The notes under the pieces were generated by a model. That model worked only from the letters and a program-made list of their open reading frames with translations. It did not search any database and was not told the DNA's origin. Positions 1 to 6,443 of a DNA stretch of 8,513 nucleotides are shown here, one piece after another (positions within the stretch are counted from its first letter, which is position 1; each line of letters starts with the position of its first letter). The stretch lies in contig JAPORL010000248.1 of NCBI GenBank assembly GCA_026712605.1, positions 1 through 8,513 on the forward strand. The letters are read 5' to 3'. The translations under genes and the position numbers were made by a program. The DNA comes from Pseudobdellovibrionaceae bacterium. GTDB lineage: Bacteria > Bdellovibrionota > Bdellovibrionia > Bdellovibrionales > UBA1609.

Positions 1-130
1 TAAGATACAAAGCTAAAAACTTTGGACATGCGTTTTGCCACAAAGCGACTTGCAGTCGCGTTGTGTTCAAATCCGAACTCGCTTTTAGCTTTGTATCTTA
101 CAAGCTTTTGATAAGAAACTTAAACATGTG
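1..130 (+). repeat. Palindromic ~100-bp repeat, copy 1, with right flank
   Basis: The core (1-100) begins with TAAGATACAAAGCTAAAA and ends with its perfect 18-nt reverse complement at 83-100. Inside is a second stem, GCGACT/AGTCGC around a TGC loop, extended by CACAA/TTGTG. TTTGGA can also pair with TCCGAA (one G-U). The right flank (CAAGCTTTTGATAA, then GAAACTTAAA) recurs after copy 4, so the repeat extends past the palindrome; the left flank lies outside the window. The copy sits just 3' of the M16 lipoprotein gene that ends at 196. It resembles a REP/MITE-like extragenic element or a structured RNA. No transposase is seen. The copies show the repeat directly; any function is inferred. Confidence 0.85.
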
Positions 131-195
131 ATTTATAACTAAGATCTAAAATTTATTATATAAATTTATAAAACTTCCAATTTATTTGAATTTTA

Positions 196-1629
196 TTATT
201 TAGATTGAGAAAGGGCAGGGATAAGATCAAGCTCTTTTTTAAAATAATCTTTAAAGGATACTGTAGAAAGTGTAAAATTTTTCATGTCTTTCAGCTGAGA
301 TTTTATAGAGGGGTGTCCATAAATAATAATTTGAAGAGGGTTTAATAAAATAAACTCTTTGATACCTTTATTTACTTCTTCTAGGGAAATATCGTCTATT
401 GTTTTTGTATAATTATCTAAAAAATTAGAATCTAATCCTAAATAATAATTATAGTAGACTGTTTGATAGAGTTTATCTGCTGGAGTTTCTGTTCTTACTA
501 GAAAATATATTTTGGTAAGTTGTTTAGCTGTGTTTAGCTCTTTTGGAGTTACTCCTTCTTTTTTTAATTTATTTAGGATAATAAGGCTTTGTTTTAAAAA
601 CTCTTTAACAGAAGAGGTTTTAGTTCCTCCAGATATATCAAAAAAACCATACAGTTTTCCCATATTTACAGAAGAGTGGGCTGAATAAGTTAAGCCTCTT
701 TTTTCTCTTAATTCATCAAATAAACGGGAAGTCATGCTCCCTGATCCTAAGATGGTGTTAGCTAATCTAAAAATTAAAAATTGTCTGGGATTTTTTGTAG
801 GGAAAGGAAATAATTTATAGGCCAGACGAACTTCAGCTTGAACCAAATCTTCATTGGTTACTAATTTTATTTGAGCTTTTAAATCAGGAAGAGTAATTGA
901 ATGTGAATCTTCATCTTCATGAGAAAAATTTTTATTCATAAAAGATACAGCTGATTTTTTAATATTTTTATCAAAATTGCCAATAATCATCAAAATAGGA
1001 TTGCCTTTTATATAATGTTTTTTATAGAAATTTTTTATATCTTCTAATTTTATTTTGGAAAGAGAAAGTAAATTTCCGATAGAAGATTTTGCTGAAGGTC
1101 CTTTAAATAAAGTATTTCTTAATATAGTGTTTGCGACAAAATCTGATTCATCTAAATTATTAGCTCTTCGTTCAATAAACTGTTTTCTTAAAATTTCCAT
1201 TTCAGAAGATTCAAAATTAGGACGGCTTATTATTTTTTTAAATAAGTTATAAAGCTTTTCTTGATGCCAGCTTAAACCTTTAATAGAAAAATAAGCCATT
1301 TGCCGGCCGACTTCTACAGAAAATTCTGTCCCCAATTTATTCAGTTCTTCTTGAAGCTTTTCTGAGCTTAAACCGCCAGCGCCTTGATCCAATAGATAAG
1401 CAGTGAGCTGAGCTAAACCGCTTTTATCTTTTAAATCGTAATCTGATCCTGCTTTTGGGAACATGATACTGAATTGAATATAGGGCAGACTATCATCTTT
1501 AAAAAATAAAATTTTTGAACCTGATTTCACTTTAATTTCTTTGTAGTTTGAACTTCGCCAACTGTTGCACGAATTAAGAGTCATAAATAACACAGTCATT
1601 AAAAATAAGACAATATATTTTCTTTTCAT
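196..1629 (-). CDS. M16-family peptidase homologue, zinc-less partner subunit, lipoprotein
   Basis: This 477-residue protein has the two-domain M16 (pitrilysin/processing-peptidase) architecture. It starts with a lipoprotein signal peptide (hydrophobic stretch 5-18, lipobox LNSC, acylated Cys21), so it should be membrane-anchored facing the periplasm. At the place where active M16 proteins have HxxEH it reads Q74-L-T-A77-Y78, so zinc cannot be bound normally. The C-terminal domain keeps the substrate-binding Arg/Tyr pair in SRLFDELREKRGLTYSAHSS (R302, Y315). This is the known pattern of the non-catalytic subunit in two-gene M16 systems. The ATG follows the stop of the upstream zinc-containing M16 gene by 2 nt, which implies one transcript and probable translational coupling. 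Length is normal for the family. Substrate is unknown. Family assignment is firm; the heteromer is inferred. Confidence 0.93.
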   Translation of the reverse strand: MKRKYIVLFLMTVLFMTLNSCNSWRSSNYKEIKVKSGSKILFFKDDSLPYIQFSIMFPKAGSDYDLKDKSGLAQLTAYLLDQGAGGLSSEKLQEELNKLGTEFSVEVGRQMAYFSIKGLSWHQEKLYNLFKKIISRPNFESSEMEILRKQFIERRANNLDESDFVANTILRNTLFKGPSAKSSIGNLLSLSKIKLEDIKNFYKKHYIKGNPILMIIGNFDKNIKKSAVSFMNKNFSHEDEDSHSITLPDLKAQIKLVTNEDLVQAEVRLAYKLFPFPTKNPRQFLIFRLANTILGSGSMTSRLFDELREKRGLTYSAHSSVNMGKLYGFFDISGGTKTSSVKEFLKQSLIILNKLKKEGVTPKELNTAKQLTKIYFLVRTETPADKLYQTVYYNYYLGLDSNFLDNYTKTIDDISLEEVNKGIKEFILLNPLQIIIYGHPSIKSQLKDMKNFTLSTVSFKDYFKKELDLIPALSQSK

Positions 1630-1631
1630 TA

Positions 1632-2972
1632 CTAGATCTTTGTTTTTAAAATAATATAATTTGATTTTTGTGGAGTTAAATATTTTTCTCCAACCCTTTT
1701 AATAAACTCAGGGGAAAGATCCTTTATAATATCCAGTTTTTCATACATTTTTTTATAGTCATTAAAACTGATTTCATAACCAAATAAATCTCTTGCTCTG
1801 GATCGGCTTCTTTTAAGAGAGTAAATCATATCATTCATGTAAATATTTTTTACTTTTTCTATAGATTTTTTGTTTAAATTGAGATCAATTCCTTTATTTA
1901 GTTCTTCTAGGATGGATTTTTTTATTATTTCTTCTTTTGATATGTCTAAAAGAGGGTAAAAAATATAAAAAACTCCATAATGATAGAGATCTATCACACC
2001 TAAATAAATAGAAGAGAGAAGCTTTTTTTGACGAACAAATTTTTTATAAAATACGGAAGATTCTCCTGTTCCTAAAATTTGAGATATAAATTCTAAGGCA
2101 TAAAATTCTTTAGTTCCTAGAGGAGGACCTAAGTATGAAAAAGTGGCCATAGAAGATTGGACTTTTTTACTAATTTCTCTAGACCTTGCTTTAATTTGTT
2201 TGGGTTCTTTAATATTAATTTCTGTAGGAATTTGTTTTGTTTTTAAGTTTCCAAAATATTTATTTATCAAGGTTTTAGCTTTTTTAGCTGAAAATTTTCC
2301 AGAAATTACAAGGACAGCATTGTTCGGAGAATAATAAGTTTTATACCATTTATTTAGGTCTTCTAAGCTGTATTTAGCAATGTCTTCAGAATAACCAATA
2401 ATCGGCCAGCGATAAGGATGTTTTTCAAAGAGTTGATCAAATAAGTTTTCAAATAAAACCCCTGTAGGGCTGTTATCAATTCTCATCAATCGCTCTTCTT
2501 GAACAGCTCCTCTTTCTTTATTTAACTCCTCTTGTGTAAAAGTAAGTTGAGTCATTCTATCTGATTCTACATCTAAAATAAGCTCTAATTTGTCAGGAGG
2601 AAAAGTGCCAACATAAGCTGTATAATCTCTTGAAGTGAAGGCATTTACACTGACAACACCATTTTCTGAAAAGATTTGATCAAAGTTAGGGTATTTTTTA
2701 GTTCCTTTAAACATAAGATGTTCAAACATGTGAGAGATTCCTGTAATCCCTTTTCTTTCATGACGGCTTCCTACTTTAAAACCTAAAATATAAGAGGCTG
2801 TGTTTAGTTTTTTATCAGGATTTAAAAGAACAGTTAAACCGTTCTTCAATTTGTATTTTTCAACAGGTAGATTAATATGAGAGGATAAATTGTTAGCTTG
2901 AGCTATATTAAACGACATAATATTCATTAAAAATAAAGTTGAAAAAATTACTGCCTTTGTTATGAGCTTCAT
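1632..2972 (-). CDS. M16-family zinc metallopeptidase, catalytic subunit, exported
   Basis: This 446-residue M16 peptidase hydrolyses peptides or misfolded proteins, probably in the periplasm. An N-terminal Sec signal peptide (residues 1-26, hydrophobic core 7-21, AQA before the likely cleavage) has no lipobox Cys. The inverted zinc motif HMFEH is at 81-85, and the third ligand lies in the ERGAVQEER segment about 75 residues later (E159 or E160). The C-terminal domain (GTGESSVFYKKF, 301-312) has Ser in place of the usual substrate-binding Arg, and the matching Tyr is also lost. The downstream gene supplies both residues, so the two proteins look obligately paired. The start is chosen because it gives a complete signal peptide, but no Shine-Dalgarno sequence precedes it and a 16-bp palindrome covers the ATG. 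It is transcribed divergently from the mevalonate genes. Confidence 0.94.
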   Translation of the reverse strand: MKLITKAVIFSTLFLMNIMSFNIAQANNLSSHINLPVEKYKLKNGLTVLLNPDKKLNTASYILGFKVGSRHERKGITGISHMFEHLMFKGTKKYPNFDQIFSENGVVSVNAFTSRDYTAYVGTFPPDKLELILDVESDRMTQLTFTQEELNKERGAVQEERLMRIDNSPTGVLFENLFDQLFEKHPYRWPIIGYSEDIAKYSLEDLNKWYKTYYSPNNAVLVISGKFSAKKAKTLINKYFGNLKTKQIPTEINIKEPKQIKARSREISKKVQSSMATFSYLGPPLGTKEFYALEFISQILGTGESSVFYKKFVRQKKLLSSIYLGVIDLYHYGVFYIFYPLLDISKEEIIKKSILEELNKGIDLNLNKKSIEKVKNIYMNDMIYSLKRSRSRARDLFGYEISFNDYKKMYEKLDIIKDLSPEFIKRVGEKYLTPQKSNYIILKTKI

Positions 2973-2983
2973 TTATAAATGAA
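2968..2983. repeat. 16-bp perfect palindrome over the M16 start codon
   Basis: TTCATTTATAAATGAA equals its own reverse complement and contains the ATG of the catalytic M16 gene (2970-2972, minus strand). It is AT-rich, so a hairpin would be weak, but it takes the place where a ribosome-binding site would be expected. It could be a dimeric protein operator or coincidence in AT-rich DNA. Confidence 0.45.
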
Positions 2984-3130
2984 AAACTTAACATTATTGA
3001 TAAATTAAGGCAATATAAACTTAGCTTACAATGTTTATTTAAAATTGTTTTTTAGTTTAAAAAATCTTAGAAAATTAGAGTTTTGACTTTTTTTTTATTT
3101 TTTAATAAAAATATAAGGAAAGAAATCATT
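2973..3130. promoter_or_regulatory. Divergent spacer carrying promoters for the M16 pair and the mevalonate pair
   Basis: This 158-nt AT-rich spacer lies between divergently transcribed genes, so it must hold a promoter for each side. No pair of boxes is convincing. For the plus strand, TACAAT at 3027-3032 is a fair -10 box but has only a poor -35 (TTAAGG, 16 nt upstream). For the minus strand, TTGTAA followed after 17 nt by TTAATT is weak. The region directly before the kinase is very T-rich. Confidence 0.4.
3115..3119 (+). promoter_or_regulatory. Shine-Dalgarno site that fixes the kinase start
   Basis: AAGGA lies 11 nt before the ATG at 3131. The reading frame is open back to an ATG at 3083, but that start has no ribosome-binding site and would add 16 residues (rich in Phe, Lys and Ile) ahead of the conserved GHMP N-terminus. 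Confidence 0.65.
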
Positions 3131-4036
3131 ATGAATGTGATTGAGATTAGTTGTCCAGCTAAAACTTTTATTATAGGCGAGTATGCCGTTTTAGATAAAG
3201 GGCCTGCTATTGTTCTTAATACGAGTCCTCGTTTTATCTGCCGAGTTCAAAAAACCTCCTCTGGAAATGAAATTGATTTATCTGAAAATAGTCCAGCTGG
3301 TCAGTGGATAAGAAAACATCCTCAAGACTTTCAGTCTGTTCAATTAGAGTGGCTTAATAACAATAAAGTAAAAGGAGGTTTGGGATTTTCTTCCGCTCAA
3401 TTTAATATTTTATATGCCTATAGTTTTATTTTAAGAGAAGGTCATATTGATCAGATAACTCCTCAAGAAATTTGGCGAAATTATCGCAATCTTAAATTTA
3501 ATGGTTTTATCCCAAGCGGAGCCGATGTTATTACTCAATGGGTTGGAGGAGTAACAGTTTTTGAGCAATCTCCTTTATCTATAGAGACCTTAACTTCTTC
3601 TTTACCCGATTTAGAATGTTTGGTTTTAAGAACAGGGGATTATTTTGAAACCTATAAATATTTAAAAAATTTTGAATTAGGAGATGTTTCAGATTTAAAA
3701 AAAATTTCTCAATCCGCTGTATCAGCTATGAGGGAAAAAGATGAAGCCTCTTTTATTTGCGCCATTAATGACTATAGAAGCGCTTTAAAAAGAAAAAACT
3801 ACATAACTGCTAAAAGTGAAGAGATTTTAAATCGTTTGGAAAAAGTGAAAGCTATAAAAGCTATAAAAGCTTGTGGCGCCATGGGAGCTGAAACTTTGAT
3901 CGTGTTTTATCATAGACAAGATGAAGAAGAAGTAATAAATGAAGTGTCTTTTTTAGAAACTGTAGCCACAGCTAAGCAGATTACTTATGGTGTGAATTTT
4001 AATAAAATCACAAAACGATCGGAGGTATTTAATTGA
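3131..4036 (+). CDS. GHMP-family kinase, mevalonate/phosphomevalonate kinase-like
   Basis: This 301-residue cytoplasmic kinase would phosphorylate mevalonate or phosphomevalonate with ATP on the way to isopentenyl diphosphate. GHMP motifs appear in order. Motif 1 is CPAKTFIIGEYAVL (8-21, with Lys11 and GEY at 16-18). The ATP-binding motif GLGFSSA is at 83-89. PSGAD at 128-132 (followed by WVGGVTVF) sits where mevalonate kinases have PSGID and supplies the likely catalytic Asp. The C-terminal Gly-rich motif ACGAMGAE is at 247-254. Length is normal. Its stop overlaps the TTG start of mvaD, so the two are co-translated and likely consecutive in the pathway. PSGAD resembles mevalonate kinase, but adjacency to mvaD and the lack of a second kinase here leave phosphomevalonate kinase equally possible, so no symbol is given. 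Confidence 0.85.
   Translation: MNVIEISCPAKTFIIGEYAVLDKGPAIVLNTSPRFICRVQKTSSGNEIDLSENSPAGQWIRKHPQDFQSVQLEWLNNNKVKGGLGFSSAQFNILYAYSFILREGHIDQITPQEIWRNYRNLKFNGFIPSGADVITQWVGGVTVFEQSPLSIETLTSSLPDLECLVLRTGDYFETYKYLKNFELGDVSDLKKISQSAVSAMREKDEASFICAINDYRSALKRKNYITAKSEEILNRLEKVKAIKAIKACGAMGAETLIVFYHRQDEEEVINEVSFLETVATAKQITYGVNFNKITKRSEVFN
4021..4026 (+). promoter_or_regulatory. mvaD: Strong Shine-Dalgarno for the TTG start of mvaD
   Basis: GGAGGT lies 6 nt before TTG at 4033-4035, inside the end of the kinase gene. It is the best ribosome-binding site in the window and offsets the weak TTG start. No in-frame ATG would keep the conserved PSNIAFIKYMGK segment. Confidence 0.8.
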
Positions 4037-5184
4037 GTTGGTCAGCTGTTTCTCCTTCTAATATAGCCTTTATAAAATATATGGGAAAGATTAGTCATCC
4101 TTGTAATCAGCCTGATGAAAAGAGTCCTGAAGAAGCTTTGCATTTTGAACAACTTCAAAAATCTCCTGAAACCACTTTGTCTGAATACTTGCATATACCC
4201 ATTGATCTGGCTTCTCATTTGTCAAAAGAGGATGAAGAGTTGTTTTGGTTTAAAAACTTTGCCATTAATTCAAGTCTTTCTTATACATTGAAACACTTTG
4301 TCACATCAGTTCATATTGAATCCTCTCAATATAAAGACAGCTGGGAGCCTTATAAAGAAAATCCTTTTAAAAATAAAAATTTATACCGTTCTTCAAAAAA
4401 CTTATCTATGGATTTTTTTCTTTCAAATGTTGAACAAAGAAAGTTTTTAAATTTTTTTCAATTTTTAAAAAGATTTTTTATGATTTCAGGATACTATACT
4501 ATTTCTTCTCAAAATAATTTTCCAAAATCTATTGGTTCAGCTAGTTCCGCTTCTAGTTTTTCTGCCTTAACATTAGCTGTTTATAAATTGGCTAGAGAAA
4601 AATCCTCTTTGCCTCCAGATAAATTTAAACAAATAAAAGTCCAAGAGCTGGCTCATTTAAGTCGTGTCGGTTCTGGTTCCGCTTGCCGATCTTTGTTTTC
4701 GCCTTGGTGTTTGTGGGAAGGCTATAAGATAAATTCTCTTGAATATTCATGGAATCATTTGTTGCATCAGTTAATTTTAATTGATTCTAAAAATAAAAAA
4801 ATCAGCTCTACAAAAGCGCATCATAAAATTGAAACTAGTCCACAATTTTTAAAAAGAGCAGATAGAGCGAATAAGAGATTGTTAGCTTTAAAAGCTTCTC
4901 TTAATTTAGAGGATTGGAAAACAAGCTTTAAAATTTGTTATGAAGAGTTTTTAGATATACATTCTTTATTTGAAAGTTCTAAGCCTCCCTTTTCTTATAG
5001 GGTAAAGCAAACCCAAAAAGTTTTAGATTATATCACTCAATTTTGGGAAAAATATAAAGATGGTCCTTTAGTGACTATGGATGCGGGTTCTAATATTCAT
5101 CTTTTTTATAGAGAAAATCAAAGTAAGCATAGAGAACAAATTTTGCAAGATTTATCTGACTTTACTATTTTATCTTCTTTATAA
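4033..5184 (+). CDS. mvaD: Diphosphomevalonate decarboxylase
   Basis: MvaD carries out ATP-dependent decarboxylation of diphosphomevalonate to isopentenyl diphosphate in the cytoplasm. Visible family motifs are SPSNIAFIKYMGK (7-19), NSSLSYTL (79-86), the phosphate-binding GSASSASSFSAL (168-179), SRVGSGSACRS (210-220, with the conserved Arg219), SSTKAHHKIETSP (258-270) and TMDAGSNIHLF (348-358, with the catalytic-type Asp350). The start is TTG, overlapping the kinase TGA by 2 nt. At 383 residues it is about 50 longer than usual bacterial forms. The excess lies between KYMGK and NSSLSYTL, where roughly 59 residues replace the usual dozen or so. Related phosphomevalonate decarboxylases or mevalonate 3-kinases share the fold, but the intact Arg and Asp favour MvaD. 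Confidence 0.93.
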   Translation: MSWSAVSPSNIAFIKYMGKISHPCNQPDEKSPEEALHFEQLQKSPETTLSEYLHIPIDLASHLSKEDEELFWFKNFAINSSLSYTLKHFVTSVHIESSQYKDSWEPYKENPFKNKNLYRSSKNLSMDFFLSNVEQRKFLNFFQFLKRFFMISGYYTISSQNNFPKSIGSASSASSFSALTLAVYKLAREKSSLPPDKFKQIKVQELAHLSRVGSGSACRSLFSPWCLWEGYKINSLEYSWNHLLHQLILIDSKNKKISSTKAHHKIETSPQFLKRADRANKRLLALKASLNLEDWKTSFKICYEEFLDIHSLFESSKPPFSYRVKQTQKVLDYITQFWEKYKDGPLVTMDAGSNIHLFYRENQSKHREQILQDLSDFTILSSL

Positions 5185-5196
5185 AAAACTCATATT

Positions 5197-5302
5197 AAAA
5201 GATTGTAAGATACAAATCTAAAAACTCGGACATGCCTTTTGCCACAAAGCGACTTACAGTCGCTATTGGTTTAAATCTGAACTCTATTTTGAAATTTGTG
5301 TG
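5197..5302 (+). repeat. Palindromic ~100-bp repeat, copy 2 (diverged right arm)
   Basis: The flank AAAAGATTG is followed by TAAGATACAAATCTAAAAAC from 5206. The internal hairpin GCGACT/AGTCGC with a TAC loop is conserved. The outer right arm has decayed, but ACAAAT on the left still matches ATTTGT on the right, where the other copies have ACAAAGC/GCTTTGT, so pairing is kept locally. It begins 12 nt after the mvaD stop, in the same orientation as copy 1, and abuts copy 3. It may act as a terminator or 3' mRNA stabiliser for the mevalonate operon (inferred). Confidence 0.8.
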
Positions 5303-5422
5303 AAAAGCTTGTAAGGGACAAAGCAAAAAACTCAAACATGCGGTTTGCCACAAAGCGACTTACAGTCGCATTGTGTTCAAATCCGAACTCGCTTTTAGCT
5401 TTGTCCCTTAAAAGCTTTTGAT
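5303..5422 (+). repeat. Palindromic ~100-bp repeat, copy 3
   Basis: The flank AAAAGCTTG leads into TAAGGGACAAAGC (5312-5324), mirrored by GCTTTGTCCCTTA (5398-5410) and the right flank AAAGCTTTTGAT. The internal hairpin GCGACT/AGTCGC with CACAA/TTGTG is as in copy 1. Relative to copy 1, AGATAC has become AGGGAC on the left and GTATCT has become GTCCCT on the right, so both sides changed together and the stem is preserved. It lies between convergent genes, head-to-tail with copy 2. Confidence 0.88.
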
Positions 5423-5427
5423 ATAAT

Positions 5428-5552
5428 TTAAAATAAATATGAAGGAACAATATTATTTTCGTCGAAAAAATCCACTATATTACACCTACCACCACTACAG
5501 CTAACTTCTTCTGATAAATATTGTGGAAAGTAAGCTTTAGAATTACTTCCAA
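5428..5552 (-). pseudogene. Out-of-frame second copy of the lipoprotein C-terminus
   Basis: Read on the minus strand, shifted one base from the lipoprotein frame, this stretch encodes GSNSKAYFPQYLSEEVSC, then SGGRCNIVDFFDENNIVPSY, then LF and a TAA at 5428-5430. The functional gene ends with the near-identical GSNSKAYYPQYLSEEVSC and NIVDF. Removing one base near the junction (around 5553-5558) would join the frames and lengthen the protein by about 40 residues. It is most simply a tandem duplication, or former repeat unit, cut off by a frameshift. Confidence 0.7.
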
Positions 5553-5671
5553 GGGCGAATAATCTTTTCTTCAGAAAAATCTACTATATTACAATTAAAG
5601 TTCGTAGTACCAATACAGCTAACTTCTTCTGATAAATATTGTGGATAGTAAGCTTTAGAATTACTTCCAAG
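5436..5671 (-). repeat. Tandem duplication, period 118 nt
   Basis: The string GAATTACTTCCAAG occurs at 5540-5553 and again at 5658-5671, exactly 118 nt apart. The long preceding stretch (5498-5539 against 5616-5657) is almost identical, and similarity decays toward the far end of each unit. Because 118 is 39 codons plus one base, the second unit is out of frame. The units are 5554-5671 (inside the lipoprotein gene) and 5436-5553 (mostly past its stop). Confidence 0.85.
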
Positions 5672-6217
5672 TTTTATTTCTATATTTATTTTAGATTTAT
5701 CATAGGGTAATGCAAATGGGTATACAATAAAGGTACGTTTATAATTACCACCTTTTAAACTTTCATAAATACCATTTTCTTTAATAAGATGACATTTTTT
5801 ATTATGAATACATGTCTCAAGATCTATTAAAAGATCGAAAAAGCTTTCATCACAAGAAGGGTCCGGACCTACTATACAATATAGTATTTTTTCCGCATAT
5901 TCCTCCAAACCTACAAAGCCAGTAGGTTTATTTTCATTTATACGCTTAACAAACTCCATAGAGCAAGTAGAAACTTCCATGGTCTGATCTTGAGTTAAAG
6001 GTATATATTTTCCTGCTTTTTTCTTTTTACAAGATAGTCCAATATATCCGGCTAATATTTCTTTTAATATTTCTTGATTTTTTGGAATAAAGGGAGGAGA
6101 GTTAGAGCTAGCTAGATTTCTACTTTCTTGTTCATTTTCAGAAAGTTCAGCTTTTTTAATAAAATGGCAGGAAGAAAAAGTTATAAAGATGATAATGAGA
6201 AAAAAATTTCTAAACAT
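5543..6217 (-). CDS. Cys-rich lipoprotein of unknown function, probably truncated at the 3' end
   Basis: I do not recognise the family. The 224-residue product has a short lipoprotein signal peptide (hydrophobic 5-14, FSSC with acylated Cys17), so it should be a periplasm-facing or surface lipoprotein. Eight further Cys residues (in GLSC, VSTC, LYC, PSC, ETC, KKC, VSC and FNC) could form up to four disulfides. A low-complexity linker of Glu, Ser and Asn follows the lipid Cys. No enzymatic motif is visible. The present stop lies at the junction of a 118-nt tandem duplication, and one base of frameshift removes a second copy of the C-terminal segment. No good Shine-Dalgarno precedes the ATG. 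It is convergent with mvaD, with two palindromic repeats between them. Confidence 0.8.
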   Translation of the reverse strand: MFRNFFLIIIFITFSSCHFIKKAELSENEQESRNLASSNSPPFIPKNQEILKEILAGYIGLSCKKKKAGKYIPLTQDQTMEVSTCSMEFVKRINENKPTGFVGLEEYAEKILYCIVGPDPSCDESFFDLLIDLETCIHNKKCHLIKENGIYESLKGGNYKRTFIVYPFALPYDKSKINIEIKLGSNSKAYYPQYLSEEVSCIGTTNFNCNIVDFSEEKIIRPWK

Positions 6218-6224
6218 ATTTTCA

Positions 6225-6252
6225 AATATAAAAAATATTTAATTAAAATCAA
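6225..6252 (-). promoter_or_regulatory. Possible promoter of the Cys-rich lipoprotein
   Basis: On the minus strand, TTGATT (6247-6252) and TATATT (6225-6230) are separated by 16 nt. Transcription would begin at or next to the ATG at 6217, giving a leaderless mRNA, which would fit the absence of a Shine-Dalgarno. The AT-richness makes a chance match quite possible. Confidence 0.25.
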
Positions 6253-6443
6253 CTTCTTTTTTTGAAAACTACACTATTTTTTACATAATAATAAATTCTT
6301 TTTTATTATACCAATAGTCAGAAGGATTCCACTCAAACCCCCTTTTTTTAAGCAAAAATACTAGCTATCCATAAAAATTCTCATGAATCATCAAAGACTA
6401 AAGCTTTGTAACTAATAGATAGGCTGTGGAAAAATGCATATTT

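Noticed and set aside
1..100. tRNA gene in the palindromic repeat
   Set aside because: Despite a T-loop-like TTCAAATCC, there is no 7-bp acceptor stem, D-arm or proper 5-bp T-stem, and the outer stem is 18 bp.
1055..1252. Plus-strand open frame inside the zinc-less M16 gene
   Set aside because: It lies opposite a strongly supported coding region and has no recognisable features; the same holds for the plus-strand frames at 2143-2334 and 6892-7128.
3083..3111. Promoter TTGACT - 17 nt - TAAAAA before the kinase
   Set aside because: Transcription would start inside or just after the Shine-Dalgarno site at 3115-3119, removing it; the match is probably due to the T- and A-rich sequence.
3083..3130. 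A longer kinase start at the ATG at 3083
   Set aside because: It lacks a ribosome-binding site and adds a Phe/Lys/Ile-rich stretch not expected before the GHMP motif; AAGGA before 3131 fits the family N-terminus.
3850..3875. Short tandem AAAGCTATA repeat in the kinase gene
   Set aside because: It encodes IKAIKACG in the conserved C-terminal motif region and is explained by coding sequence.
5197..5422. CRISPR array
   Set aside because: The units are ~100 nt and adjoin each other with no unique spacers of constant length; no cas gene is nearby.
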